A DNA stretch of 64,000 nt from Novosphingobium sp. SG751A (GCF_013149295.1 NZ_JABGCB010000012.1:124001-188000); one strand, 5' to 3'; numbered from the stretch's first letter, positions 16,582-25,699 are shown. The notes: a model not told the origin generated them from the letters alone. Numbers and translations: made by a program.

Positions 16582-18279
16582 ATGGATATCACCGCCACCA
16601 TCGCACGCCATCTGGCCATCAGCCCCGGCTGGGATGCGCTTTTGGCCACCAGCGAATCCTGCGCACAGGCCAGCGAGGATATGATCGCCGAGATCCTTGG
16701 TTCGGCGGGACGCTTTGCGCTCGAACGTCTGGCACCTCTGAATGCGGCGGCCGATGTTACGGGGTGTAAACTGGTCGATGGCCGTGTCATCACCGTGCCC
16801 GAACACAAGGCCGCGTGGGCGGAATTTTGCGAAGGTGGCTGGCTTATGCTTGACGCCTCGCCGGAAATTGGCGGCATGGGTCTGCCCACGGCGCTGGGCA
16901 ATGCGGTGCAGGAAATGATGGACCGCCATTGCCCCGCCTTTGGCATGATGCCCGTGCCGAGCCGGGCGGGCGCGCGACTGATCCATGCCTTTGCCGATGA
17001 TGCCGTGCGCGAGGCATGGTTGCCGGGCCTGATCGACGGGACGATCGGCGCCACCATCTGCATTTCCGAACCCGACGCGGGCAGCGATGTGCGCCGCCTT
17101 CGCACGCGGGGCGAAAAGCAGGCCGATGGCACATGGCGGATCACCGGCGAGAAATGCTGGATCAGCTTTGGCGATCAGGATCTGACCGGAGCCGTCGCCC
17201 ACCTCCTGCTGGCCAAGACCGCGCCCGACGGGCAGGCCCCCAGCCCGAAAGATCCGATCAGCCTGTTCCTCGTCCCATCGGTCGAACATGGCGCGCGCGC
17301 GCCGATCGTGGTGCGCCGGATCGAGGAGAAGCTGGGCCTGCACGCCTCGCCCACCTGCACGATGGGCTTTGAAGGGGCGCCCGCCTATCTGCTGGGAGAG
17401 ATGGGGCGCGGACTGCCGCAGCTCTTCGTGATGATTACCAATATGCGTCTTGCTACCGGCGTGATGGGCCTTGCCGTGGGCAGCCGCGCCGCCGACATCG
17501 CCTATGGCTATGCGGCCGAGCGGCGACAGGGCGGCAATGGACCGCAACCTGTTACGATCAACACCCATGCCGATGTGCAGGCGCAACTGCTCTCGCTTTC
17601 CGCACGGGTCGAGCCCTTGCGCGGGCTGATCTTTGCCACGGCCAATGCCGCCGATCTGGCCCGCTTTACCGATGATGCGGCGGTCAAGGCGCATAATGAG
17701 GCGCTGGCCGGGTGGCTGTTGCCGATCGTCAAAACGCTGGGCGGCGAGACGGGCTTTGGCGTGGCGTCGGATGCGATTCAGGTGCTGGGCGGCGCGGGAT
17801 ATACGCGCGAATGGCCGGTCGAGCAGGGATTGCGCGATGCGCGCGTCCTTACCGTCTTTGAAGGCACCACCGGCATGCAGGCGCAGGACATCACCCTGCG
17901 TCGCCTGCGCGCACCGGGCGCGGCGGGATACCACGCCTTCTTGAAGGCCGTCCGCGAGGATGCAACCCGCATCGACCATGCCGGGTTCGACCAGGCACTG
18001 GATACGTTCACCGCCACCGCGCAGGCCCTGATCGCCGCCGATCCGGCGGTGGCCGAGGCTGGCTCCACCCCCTTCCTCACGCTGGCGGGCGTGGTCGCCA
18101 CCGGCTGGATCGCGGCGCGGCTGATCGCGGCGGAGGCCGGCGATCCGTTGTCGCGCCAATTGGCCGCGGCAGGGCGCTATGCGCTGGCCGATATTGCGCC
18201 GCGGGCGGCTCTGGCCGGCGCGCAGGCATTGATGGCGGCGGAGCGGGTGGCCGGGTTTGGGGTGATGGTGGAGGTTTGA
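16582..18279 (+). CDS. Acyl-CoA dehydrogenase, long DmdC/FadE-type
   Basis: FAD-dependent dehydrogenase of 565 residues introducing a C2-C3 double bond into an acyl-CoA thioester. Length exceeds the short-chain family (about 380) and matches the group with a C-terminal extension (for example DmdC-like enzymes). Seen: flavin-contacting CISEPDAGSD and GEKCWIS, QVLGGAGYTREWPVEQ, and DARVLTVFEGTTGMQAQDI, where the FEGTTG Glu is the usual catalytic base. The substrate is not inferable. Immediate context: divergent MarR regulator and palindromic operator. It is followed by repeat copy C, 6 bp after the stop. Confidence 0.92.
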   Translation: MDITATIARHLAISPGWDALLATSESCAQASEDMIAEILGSAGRFALERLAPLNAAADVTGCKLVDGRVITVPEHKAAWAEFCEGGWLMLDASPEIGGMGLPTALGNAVQEMMDRHCPAFGMMPVPSRAGARLIHAFADDAVREAWLPGLIDGTIGATICISEPDAGSDVRRLRTRGEKQADGTWRITGEKCWISFGDQDLTGAVAHLLLAKTAPDGQAPSPKDPISLFLVPSVEHGARAPIVVRRIEEKLGLHASPTCTMGFEGAPAYLLGEMGRGLPQLFVMITNMRLATGVMGLAVGSRAADIAYGYAAERRQGGNGPQPVTINTHADVQAQLLSLSARVEPLRGLIFATANAADLARFTDDAAVKAHNEALAGWLLPIVKTLGGETGFGVASDAIQVLGGAGYTREWPVEQGLRDARVLTVFEGTTGMQAQDITLRRLRAPGAAGYHAFLKAVREDATRIDHAGFDQALDTFTATAQALIAADPAVAEAGSTPFLTLAGVVATGWIAARLIAAEAGDPLSRQLAAAGRYALADIAPRAALAGAQALMAAERVAGFGVMVEV

Positions 18280-18284
18280 GGTTT

Positions 18285-18508
18285 GCCTCCGGCGGACAAA
18301 GGGACTCGGTCCCTTTGCAATCCCGTTAATGGGGTGGTGGTTGGTTGGCCGCGATGCGTCCGCCGCTATGCTTGAAAGCCTGCGGCGCGGCCAGCTCATC
18401 CCTGTTCGTGCCGTAGGCTTTAAATTTCAGACAGTGCGTCCGACACCAAACGCCGAACCATATGCACAACGCCGACAGTAACGGGAGCGCGAGGGTCTAG
18501 ACCCTCAC
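18285..18508 (-). repeat. Intergenic hairpin repeat, copy C
   Basis: Inverted orientation: type II end first (GCCTCCGGCGGACAAAGGG, then ACTCGGT and CCCTTTGC), central stem GAAAGCCTGCGGCGCGG with a diverged partner (GTGCCGTAGGCTTT), GCGTCCGACAC, then the type I end GCGAGGGTCTAGACCCTCAC with one stem mismatch. It fills the gap between the convergent acyl-CoA dehydrogenase and MarR genes. Confidence 0.9.
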
Positions 18509-18531
18509 GCTCCAAACTCCCTTAAAACCCC

Positions 18532-19005
18532 TCATTCATGCAGCCGCGTCAGCAACTCGATCAGCACCGCCACCTCGCGCGCGGTGTATCGCGACTTCAG
18601 CCATTCCTCATGCGCGCGGATGGCCTCTTTCGCCGTGGCCAGCATCGCCTTACCCGCAACCGTCAGGTGCAGCGTCTGCTTGCGCCCATCGGTGTCCGAC
18701 TTTCCGCGCTGCAACAGGTCGCGCGCTTCCAGCCGGTTGACGATGGCCATGGTAGTGGCCCGGTCCATCCGCATACGCTGGGCCAGACCGGTTTGCGCGA
18801 TGCCGGGGTGATCGTCCACCAGCCACAGCACCGAGACCTGTTTCTGCGTCAGGTCCAGTTCGGCAAAAGTCTCGGTAAAGTGGCGATAGACCGCGCCGTG
18901 GGCAAGGCGCAGGTGAAAGCCCACGATGTCGCGAATTTCGCCAATATCGTCGGCATCTTCCCCCGGCGGGGTGGTTTTCACCAGCGTTTCCTTGACTTTT
19001 GCCAT
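18532..19005 (-). CDS. MarR-family regulator of the ligW group
   Basis: Winged-helix regulator of 157 residues. TQKQVSVLWLVDDHPGIAQTGLAQRMRMDRATTMAIVNRLEARDLLQRGKSDTDGRKQTLHLT covers the helix-turn-helix and wing (DxR). A charged N-terminal tail precedes it. It is the last gene of the minus-strand group MFS, aldehyde dehydrogenase, DUF2490, LigW, lying 78 bp after ligW, so it may report on aromatic substrates and autoregulate through the MFS promoter. SYK-6 uses the MarR-type DesR for vanillate/syringate genes. A similar role here is inference. Confidence 0.9.
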   Translation of the reverse strand: MAKVKETLVKTTPPGEDADDIGEIRDIVGFHLRLAHGAVYRHFTETFAELDLTQKQVSVLWLVDDHPGIAQTGLAQRMRMDRATTMAIVNRLEARDLLQRGKSDTDGRKQTLHLTVAGKAMLATAKEAIRAHEEWLKSRYTAREVAVLIELLTRLHE

Positions 19006-19083
19006 GCCCTTGCGCTTGCCCCTTTATCTGCGCTCCTGTTGCCATCAGTGACCGGGCCTTGCGCCGGGCGCAAGGCCCCTGCC

Positions 19084-20148
19084 TCACAGTTTGAACCAGC
19101 GCCTTGCGTTATCCTCAAAGAACTTGCGTTTTGTGGCAAAATTCATGGCCATATTGTCCATATCGACCACTTCACGCGCCTCGTACTGATACGGATAGTC
19201 CATAGCGTACATCACGCGATCCTCGCCCATCACCTCCTGGGCAAATTTGATCGCCGGTTCCCATGCCATGCCCGAATTGGTGATCAGGACGTTGGAACGC
19301 ATATATTCCGCAATGGTCTTGTTCAACGGCTTGAGGCGTTCATAGCGCTGCGAACGCACGCACGCCTGATGCATGTAATCCAGCCGATAGAGCCAATAGG
19401 GCAAAGCCTCGCCCATATGGCCGACCATGATTTGCAACGTGGGATAGCGGTCGAAAATGCCCGTGGTGATCAGGCGCAGCAAATGCATCCCGGTTTCCAC
19501 GCCAAAGCCGAACACCGCGCCGTCCAGCCCTGCCTCCAGAACCGGCCCGATCATGCTGTCAGGCAAGGTGGCGGGATGGATATAAAGCGGCTGATCCACC
19601 TCGACCAGCGCGCGGAAGATGGGATCGAATTGCGGCTCGTCCAGATAGTGGCCCTGCGTATGGCTGTTGATCTGGCATCCCTTGAAGCCCCATTCGCGCG
19701 CGCCGCGCAGGATTTCCTGCGCTGACCATTCCGGGTCCTGCGGCGCCACCGCCGTCATGCCGACAAAGCGGGTGGGATATTTCGCGCAGGCTGCGGCAAG
19801 CGCCTCATTGGCCCGCCGCGCCACGCCCTTGGCTTCCTCAACATCAAGGATCGGCTGCACACCGGGGCTGGTCAGCGCAAGGATCGCCACGTCGATCCCG
19901 GTCGCGTCCATATCGGCAATCCGCCGCTCGCCCAGATCCAGCAGGCGCTCCATAATCTGCGTCGCGCGCGGCGAAGGGCTTTGCGCATAAAAGCCCCAGA
20001 GGCTGACCATGCCCTTGTCCGCCGTTCCATCGCGGATCATGCGCAGGAAAATGTCCACCTGCTCGCGCGTGGCAAAGGCTTCCTCGGTGGCGATGCGCAG
20101 ATAGCCGCGCTCGCCGCCGGTGCGAAGTGGATGAAGGTGTTCGCTCAT
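19084..20148 (-). CDS. ligW: 5-carboxyvanillate decarboxylase
   Basis: Amidohydrolase-superfamily, metal-dependent decarboxylase of 354 residues converting 5-carboxyvanillate to vanillate and CO2 in catabolism of biphenyl-type lignin dimers. As I recall them, characterised LigW sequences share long blocks with this protein: RIATEEAFATRE, RMIRDGTADKGMVSLWGFY, ERRIADMDATGID, LYIHPATLPDSMI, MVGHMGEALPYWLYRLDYM and MYAMDYPYQY. These supply the Glu (about 22), His (about 190) and Asp (about 317) metal and catalytic positions. The ligX/ligZ/ligY genes that produce the substrate in SYK-6 are not in this window. It lies 37 bp after the DUF2490 gene. Confidence 0.93.
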   Translation of the reverse strand: MSEHLHPLRTGGERGYLRIATEEAFATREQVDIFLRMIRDGTADKGMVSLWGFYAQSPSPRATQIMERLLDLGERRIADMDATGIDVAILALTSPGVQPILDVEEAKGVARRANEALAAACAKYPTRFVGMTAVAPQDPEWSAQEILRGAREWGFKGCQINSHTQGHYLDEPQFDPIFRALVEVDQPLYIHPATLPDSMIGPVLEAGLDGAVFGFGVETGMHLLRLITTGIFDRYPTLQIMVGHMGEALPYWLYRLDYMHQACVRSQRYERLKPLNKTIAEYMRSNVLITNSGMAWEPAIKFAQEVMGEDRVMYAMDYPYQYEAREVVDMDNMAMNFATKRKFFEDNARRWFKL

Positions 20149-20185
20149 GTGGGGCTGTTCCTCTTTCCCGACAGCCCGGCGGTTT

Positions 20186-20851
20186 TTATCGGTTGATGGT
20201 CAATGCCAGGCTGAAAATGTGATTCATCCGGTCGGCCTTTGCGTCTCGCGCAATATATTGGCCCATATATCCGGTCTCGATGGCAAAGCCGCGCGCCACT
20301 GGCACGGCCAGTCCGCCAAACAGGCGCAATTGGTCGAAGCCCGCCTTCTGGCCCCATGTGGTCTTGTTGAAGGCAAAGAACGGCTCGGCCGTGGCGACCA
20401 GCGCAAACCCCTTGCCGATGGGCAGGGCCCCGCGCACCTGTTGCCGCATCCGCCAGCCCACCTCGCCCGACCCTTCGACAAAGCGCTGCTCCAAACGGGT
20501 GCGCCCGGTGATTGCGCCGTTCTTGCCCGCGTCCAGAATGCTGAAATTGGCCTGCTGAAACACGCGATGTTCGTCCAGCACCTTGGCCCCCAGATTGTCT
20601 GTGCGGACATAGGCATAGCCAGCGAAAACGCTGGTCTTGGGGGTGATGCGATAGCCGATTGCCTGACGCAGAAGAATTTGCCCCGCGCGGCTGTGGGTGT
20701 CCGTAATCCGCGCCTGATAGTCGAAATTGACCACAGCGCGCCCACCGAGGCCCACCATCCCATGCACGGCGGCCCATGTCTGGGTATCCTCCTCGGCGGC
20801 ATGGGCCATGGGCGCCAGAAGGAGCAAAGGCAGAGCAAACAGACGCTTCAT
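20186..20851 (-). CDS. DUF2490 exported protein, probable beta-barrel
   Basis: Exported protein of 221 residues from the ATG at 20851, with signal peptide KRLFALPLLLLAPMAHA. Alternating hydrophobic strands ending FSLALTINR suggest a small outer-membrane beta-barrel. FAGYAYVRTDNLG, RTRLEQRF and WRMRQQVRG are typical of DUF2490 (PF10677). Function unknown. It sits inside the group MFS, aldehyde dehydrogenase, DUF2490, ligW, so a role in outer-membrane passage of the aromatic substrate is possible but unproven. Confidence 0.75.
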   Translation of the reverse strand: MKRLFALPLLLLAPMAHAAEEDTQTWAAVHGMVGLGGRAVVNFDYQARITDTHSRAGQILLRQAIGYRITPKTSVFAGYAYVRTDNLGAKVLDEHRVFQQANFSILDAGKNGAITGRTRLEQRFVEGSGEVGWRMRQQVRGALPIGKGFALVATAEPFFAFNKTTWGQKAGFDQLRLFGGLAVPVARGFAIETGYMGQYIARDAKADRMNHIFSLALTINR

Positions 20852-20978
20852 GGCAAAATCTCGCAAACAGGGGGAGGCCATCGCAGCCTCCTCCCGTTGC
20901 GGGGGCAGCATGGCGCTGGGCCACGCCGCTTACCTCGCCTGTTTTGCTCAACTGTTGCTGGGCCATGACAAAGGGCAA

Positions 20979-22406
20979 TTATCCTTCGTGGACGGCCTTG
21001 GTGACCAGACAGGCGGCCAGCCCCTCCGGCCCGTCCTCGGCGCCGTGGCCCGACCATTTGACCCCGCCAAAGGGCGAATCCGAAGCGCCGATGGCCACCG
21101 TGTTGATGCCCACCATCCCGGCCTCCAGCTCGCGCGCGAGACGCTTTTGCCGCGCGGCATCCTGTGTCCAGCAATAGGCGGCCAGACCGTAGGGCAGCCG
21201 GTTAGCCTCCGCGATCATCGCTTCCTCGCCCGACATCGGGTTGATGATGGCGACGGGGCCAAACGGCTCCTCATTCATGATCCGGGCTCTGAGCGGCACT
21301 TCGGAAATCACGGTGGGTTCGAAGAAGAAGCCCTGATTGCCGATACGCTTGCCGCCCGCGTTCAATTTCGCGCCTGCCGCCACGGCATCCTTGACCAAGG
21401 CCTCGATGGCCTCCGGACGGCGCGGATTGGCCATCGGCCCCATGCGGCTGCCCTCGTCCATGCCATCGCCCACGGTGATCGCCTTGGCCCGCTCGGCAAA
21501 GCCATCGCGGAAGCGTTCGAACACGCTTTCCTCGACGAGGAAGCGCGTGGGGCTGACGCAGACCTGTCCGGCGTTGCGATATTTGTGGCCCACGGCAATA
21601 TCGAGCGTGCGCTCAATATCCGCGTCCGCAAAGACCAGCACCGGCCCATGCCCGCCCAGCTCCATCGTCGTGCGGATGCAGTTTTCCGCCGCCAGCTTGG
21701 CCAGATGCTTGCCCACCACCGTCGAGCCGGTGAAGGAGAGCTTGCGGATCACCGGGCTGGCCAGCAGATGGCGGCTGACCTCATCGGGCACGCCGAACAC
21801 CACTTGCGCCACCTGCGGCGGCAGGCCCGCGTCGAGCAGCGCCTGAAGCACGGCCAGAGCGGAAGCGGGCGATTCCTCGGCGGGCTTCAGGATCACGCTG
21901 CAACCCGCCGCGATTGGCGCGCCCAGCTTGCGCCCCGGATTGGCGATAGGGAAATTCCACGGCGCGAAAGCAGCCACCGGGCCGACCGGCTCATAGGTCA
22001 CAGTCGAACGCTGACCATCGGGGCGCGGCAGAGTGCGGCCATAGACGCGCTGCGTCTCGCCCGCATAGAAGTTGAACAGGCCCGCCACCATCATCACCTC
22101 GATGCGGGTTTCGGCGATGGTTTTGCCTTCCTCGAGCGTTGCGGCGCGGGCGATTTCCTCCTGACGCTGGACCAACAGGCCCGCAGCGCCCGCCAGCACG
22201 GCGGCGCGCTGCATCGGCGTGGACTTGCGCCAGATCTTGAAGCCCTCATCGGCCACCGCCAGCGCGCGGTCGAGATCGGCAGCGTCGGCCAACGGCAATT
22301 GCCCGATCACCGCGCCGGTTGCGGGGTTCAGCACGGCATGGGTGCGGCGGTGATCGATGCCGATCTTCTCGCCGCCGATCACCATGGAGAGTTCAGGATA
22401 GGTCAT
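20979..22406 (-). CDS. NAD(P)-dependent aldehyde dehydrogenase (ligW group)
   Basis: Aldehyde dehydrogenase of 475 residues from the ATG at 22406, which overlaps the MFS stop (ATGA). Catalytic Cys lies in NAGQVCVSPTRF and the general-base Glu in MELGGHGP; FTGSTVVGK is the cofactor glycine region and PWNFPIANPGRK the conserved Asn segment. Family closeness is to succinate-semialdehyde-type ALDHs. Because LigW acts on 5-carboxyvanillate, oxidation of a 5-formyl aromatic to the 5-carboxy compound is an attractive job (inference). Confidence 0.9.
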   Translation of the reverse strand: MTYPELSMVIGGEKIGIDHRRTHAVLNPATGAVIGQLPLADAADLDRALAVADEGFKIWRKSTPMQRAAVLAGAAGLLVQRQEEIARAATLEEGKTIAETRIEVMMVAGLFNFYAGETQRVYGRTLPRPDGQRSTVTYEPVGPVAAFAPWNFPIANPGRKLGAPIAAGCSVILKPAEESPASALAVLQALLDAGLPPQVAQVVFGVPDEVSRHLLASPVIRKLSFTGSTVVGKHLAKLAAENCIRTTMELGGHGPVLVFADADIERTLDIAVGHKYRNAGQVCVSPTRFLVEESVFERFRDGFAERAKAITVGDGMDEGSRMGPMANPRRPEAIEALVKDAVAAGAKLNAGGKRIGNQGFFFEPTVISEVPLRARIMNEEPFGPVAIINPMSGEEAMIAEANRLPYGLAAYCWTQDAARQKRLARELEAGMVGINTVAIGASDSPFGGVKWSGHGAEDGPEGLAACLVTKAVHEG

Positions 22407-23806
22407 TGGGTTTCCTTGTCGAGCAAAGCCAAGGCGTCGGCATAAGGCCGGATCGCGCGGCTGATAATGTAGGCAGCCGCAGGGCTGAGCAAAACCCCCG
22501 AAAGCACCAAAGACTTCCAAACGTCAGCATCATGGCCAAACACATGGTCGGTGAAAAAGCCGATCATGAAGGGGCCTACCGCGCCCACGGCGGTGAACAT
22601 CATCAGATAAAGGCCGGTCACCTGCCCGCGCATCTGGTTGGGGGTGATTTCCTGAATCACCAGATTTTGCGGCACCGCCGAGGCAATCCCCAGCATCCCC
22701 GCCAGCATCGAACAGGTCAGCGCCAGCCATGGGCTGGGCATCATCGGCCCGATGATCGCCAGGGGCGCGGCAAGGCTGAAACAAATGGTGACGGCGCGCA
22801 CATTGGCGTCGCGGTAACGCCGCGCCAGCAATTTGATCAGCATCGGCCCCAACAGCAACCCGGCGATCTGTCCGGCCAGCATGAATATGGGCGCGCGCGT
22901 GGCGATCTCCACCTCGCTCCAGCCATAGGTGCGCTTGTAGAACGGCACCATCCAGGCGGGCGCGGCCATCGCATGGGCGGCGGAAAAGCCCAGCCCCAGA
23001 AACAGCGGACCATAGACCGCGCGGCGGCGCCAGATCTCGGCAATGACCGCACGGATCGGCAGCGGCTTGCCTCCGTCAATCACGCCCCGACGCGGCGGCT
23101 CCTTCACGAAGAGCAGCAGCGCGCAGGCAACAACGCCCGGCAGCGCCAGCATCATCAGCACATATTTCCACCCGTGGAGCGTCGCGCCCATGAAAGGCGT
23201 TGCCGGCAGGCTCATTGCCAGCGCGAGCAGCTTGCCCGCGATAACGAGGCCAATCGTGCTGCCCCCGATAAAGCCCAGTTGCAGCACGGCGAAGGGCCAG
23301 CGCCGCTTTTCGGGCGGAAAGAAATCGGCCAGCATCGAGTAAGACCCCGGCGCATGCGCCCCGCCGCCCGCGCCCACCAGCATCCGGGTGAAGGCGAGAG
23401 CCATGAAGGTGCTGGTGAACCCGCCCGCCGCATTGAGCAGCGCGATCAGCAGCGCGCCGATGGCCAGCACATATTTGCGCGGAAAAATATCCGAACAGCG
23501 CGACAGCGGCAGCATCACCACCATATAGAACACCACATTGACCGGCCCTTGCAGCAGGCCGATTGCGGTGTTCGACAAGCCAAACTCGGTCTTGATCTGT
23601 TCGATCAGGAGGCCAAAGGCCGCCGAATCGAAGAAATTGAGAAATGTGGCAAAGATAATGACGGCCAGCGCGAACCACGCGGCGCCCGCGCTGGGCCATG
23701 GTTCATCGCGCGCGGCCACGGCAAGGTGATGCGCGGCGGCATCCTCGGACGCCACGCCATGATTGAGTTCGGCGGCCATATCGGGCCCGCTCATAGAAAC
23801 TGCCAT
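22403..23806 (-). CDS. MFS transporter, probable aromatic acid uptake
   Basis: Major-facilitator permease of 467 residues from the ATG at 23806, preceded by GAGAGG at proper spacing. About 12 hydrophobic segments follow a 40-residue hydrophilic N-terminus. The loop 2-3 signature appears as PLSRCSDIFPRKYVL (relative of GxxxDrxGrR). Segment 1 contains NFFDSAAFGLL; an acidic residue here is typical of aromatic acid:H+ symporters. First gene of the ligW group, translationally coupled to the aldehyde dehydrogenase, so it likely imports the pathway substrate. SYK-6 DdvK, an MFS importer of dehydrodivanillate, is a functional precedent. Confidence 0.88.
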   Translation of the reverse strand: MAVSMSGPDMAAELNHGVASEDAAAHHLAVAARDEPWPSAGAAWFALAVIIFATFLNFFDSAAFGLLIEQIKTEFGLSNTAIGLLQGPVNVVFYMVVMLPLSRCSDIFPRKYVLAIGALLIALLNAAGGFTSTFMALAFTRMLVGAGGGAHAPGSYSMLADFFPPEKRRWPFAVLQLGFIGGSTIGLVIAGKLLALAMSLPATPFMGATLHGWKYVLMMLALPGVVACALLLFVKEPPRRGVIDGGKPLPIRAVIAEIWRRRAVYGPLFLGLGFSAAHAMAAPAWMVPFYKRTYGWSEVEIATRAPIFMLAGQIAGLLLGPMLIKLLARRYRDANVRAVTICFSLAAPLAIIGPMMPSPWLALTCSMLAGMLGIASAVPQNLVIQEITPNQMRGQVTGLYLMMFTAVGAVGPFMIGFFTDHVFGHDADVWKSLVLSGVLLSPAAAYIISRAIRPYADALALLDKETQ

Positions 23807-23875
23807 ATGCACCTCTCCCGTGCCTGCCCCCGATTGGCGAGGGGCGATTTCGCGCTGACTCTTTACAGCGCATGT

Positions 23876-23896
23876 TTTGTATGTGTTAGATACAAA
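23876..23896. promoter_or_regulatory. Inverted repeat between MFS and SDR genes
   Basis: TTTGTAT (23876-23882), 7-nt spacer, ATACAAA (23890-23896): perfect 7-bp arms. It lies 70 bp upstream of the MFS ATG and 74 bp upstream of the divergent SDR ATG. A related TTTTGTA / GATACAAA arrangement occurs upstream of ligM, suggesting one regulator. Confidence 0.55.
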
Positions 23897-23970
23897 GCAT
23901 AGCGAGCCGCTTGGCAAGCCCCAATCGGCATGGACGCAAGAAAAATTGCGCGGGCAAGAGGATAACAGCG

Positions 23971-24873
23971 ATGATTGATTTTGCAGGACGCACCGCCTTT
24001 GTCACCGGGGGCGCGAATGGCGTGGGACTGGGCCTTGTGCGCGCGCTGCTGGCGCGGGGGTGCCGGGTGGCAATTGCCGATATTCGTGAGGAATCCATCG
24101 CATCAGCACTGGCCACGCTGGATAATGCCGAGGTGATGGGCGTGCAGGTGGACGTGTCGAGCCGCGAGGCGATGGCGGCGGCGGCCGATGAGGTCGAGGC
24201 GCGCTTTGGCCCGGTCTCGCTGTTGTTCAACAATGCGGGCATCAACCTGTTCCAGACCATCGAGGATTCCAGCTGGTCCGACTGGGACTGGGTGATGGGG
24301 GTGAGCCTGCATGGGGTGATCAACGGGGTGATGACCTTCGTTCCGCGCATGATCGCGGCGGGCAACGGGGGCTATATTGTCAACACCGCCAGCATGGCCG
24401 GATGGCTGGCCTCGGGCGCGCCGGGCATTTACAACACCACCAAATTCGCGGTGCGCGGCATGTCGGAGTCGCTGCGCTACAGCCTTGCCAAACATGGCAT
24501 TGGCGTGTCGATCCTGTGTCCCGGTCTGGTCAAATCCTATATCTATGCCAGCGACGATGTGCGGCCCGCAGCGCTGATGGAGGGGGCAAAGGCGGTCGAT
24601 CATGCCGCCGTCGAAAGGCTGGCGGGCGCGCATCAGGCCGGGATGGAGCCGGACGTGATCGCCGCCCGCGTGATCGAGGGCATGGAGGACAACCGCACCT
24701 ATATCTTCAGCCACCCCGAATTCCGCGAGGAAGTGGCCGAATTGTTTGCCGAATATCTGGCCGATTTCCGCGACTATCCCACCGATCCGGGGTTTGAACA
24801 ACGCATCGGCTTCGAAAAATTCCGGCGCGAGCGGTATAAGGAATCGCGCGAAGCGGCAAGGAAAGCGGTATGA
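23971..24873 (+). CDS. Short-chain dehydrogenase/reductase
   Basis: Classical SDR of 300 residues from the ATG at 23971 (AAGAGG upstream). TGGANGVGLGL is the nucleotide-binding glycine motif, with acidic Asp in AIADIR favouring NAD(H), LLFNNAGIN, NTASMAG with the catalytic Ser, and YNTTK (Tyr-x3-Lys). The C-terminal extension of about 50 residues is longer than usual for this family. Divergent from the MFS-ligW group and overlapping the VOC gene by 4 bp, so probably part of the same aromatic programme. Substrate unknown. Confidence 0.88.
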   Translation: MIDFAGRTAFVTGGANGVGLGLVRALLARGCRVAIADIREESIASALATLDNAEVMGVQVDVSSREAMAAAADEVEARFGPVSLLFNNAGINLFQTIEDSSWSDWDWVMGVSLHGVINGVMTFVPRMIAAGNGGYIVNTASMAGWLASGAPGIYNTTKFAVRGMSESLRYSLAKHGIGVSILCPGLVKSYIYASDDVRPAALMEGAKAVDHAAVERLAGAHQAGMEPDVIAARVIEGMEDNRTYIFSHPEFREEVAELFAEYLADFRDYPTDPGFEQRIGFEKFRRERYKESREAARKAV

Positions 24874-25265
24874 TTCTGGCGCTCGACCACGTGAACATCA
24901 TCACGGCGGATCTGGAAGGATCCGCCCTCTTCTACGCACAGGTGTTCGGGCTTGAGCGGCGCGATGGTCCGCCTCCCCTCACCCGGCAGACCGGGCAATG
25001 GATGCATGATGATGCAGGGCGGGCGGTGATCCATCTCAACAGTCTGGACGCACCGCGCGCCTATGACCGCGATATTGCGCCGGGGCCGACAGGAGCGCTG
25101 CATCATGTGGCGCTGGGGTGCAGCGGCCATGATGCGATGATCGCGCGTCTGGAGGCGGCGGCTTGCGATTATCAGCGTAATTTCGTCGCAGCCATCGGGC
25201 TGCGCCAGATCTTTGTGCGCGATCCTAATGAGGTGCTGTTTGAATTGAATTTCTTTGGCGATTAG
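24870..25265 (+). CDS. VOC-superfamily protein (glyoxalase/dioxygenase fold)
   Basis: 131-residue protein with one pair of beta-alpha-beta-beta-beta modules. LDHVNI (His), ALHHVALGC (His) and VLFELNFFG (Glu) are the normal metal-ligand positions, so a metal site is likely. Members include glyoxalases, extradiol dioxygenases and epimerases; which applies here is not visible. The start codon overlaps the SDR stop (ATGA), implying coupled translation. Confidence 0.85.
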   Translation: MILALDHVNIITADLEGSALFYAQVFGLERRDGPPPLTRQTGQWMHDDAGRAVIHLNSLDAPRAYDRDIAPGPTGALHHVALGCSGHDAMIARLEAAACDYQRNFVAAIGLRQIFVRDPNEVLFELNFFGD

Positions 25266-25303
25266 GCTGGACGTAGGCAGATGATTGCGTCACTTTTTGC
25301 CCC

Positions 25304-25699
25304 ATGCGCACCAACCTTGAATTCTGCTCCTCCGCCCCGCTGGCCGATCCGCCCGAGGATGCACCGCAGGGTGAGGCCATCGCCCGCTTTCTGGCCGAGC
25401 GATTGCCCGCGTATGGCTTCGAGATCGAAAAGGTCAATGTCGAGGACTGGGGCTGGCGGATCCAGATCCACCATGAGGCTTTTCCATTGTGGATCGGCTG
25501 CGGATTTTATCCCGAATATCCCGATGGCGTCCTGTGCTTCATCGAACCGGCGAAGCCCTTCCTGCGCCGCTGGTTTCGCAAAATTCCCACGCTGGAAACA
25601 GTCGAAAGACTGGCCGATGCGCTGGAACGGATCGTTGCCGGCAGCGGACTGGCGCAGGATCTGCGCTGGTGGAGCGAGGAAGAAAACGCGCGCGGTTAA
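25304..25699 (+). CDS. Conserved-looking hypothetical protein, 131 residues
   Basis: No family recognised. The protein starts MRTNLEFCSSAPLADPPEDA and contains an aromatic-rich middle (EDWGWRIQIHHEAFPLWIGCGFYPEYPDGVLCFIEP) and WWSEEENARG at the end. There is no signal peptide or membrane helix. The 3' end overlaps the convergent alpha/beta hydrolase by 4 bp, and codon use matches neighbours, so I consider it real. The compact, acidic, tryptophan-rich character resembles small immunity-like or housekeeping proteins of unknown function, but nothing around it supports a toxin partner. Confidence 0.6.
   Translation: MRTNLEFCSSAPLADPPEDAPQGEAIARFLAERLPAYGFEIEKVNVEDWGWRIQIHHEAFPLWIGCGFYPEYPDGVLCFIEPAKPFLRRWFRKIPTLETVERLADALERIVAGSGLAQDLRWWSEEENARG

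Noticed and set aside
16429..18399. 656-codon open frame opposite the acyl-CoA dehydrogenase
   Set aside because: Antisense shadow; the plus-strand frame has complete flavin and catalytic motifs.
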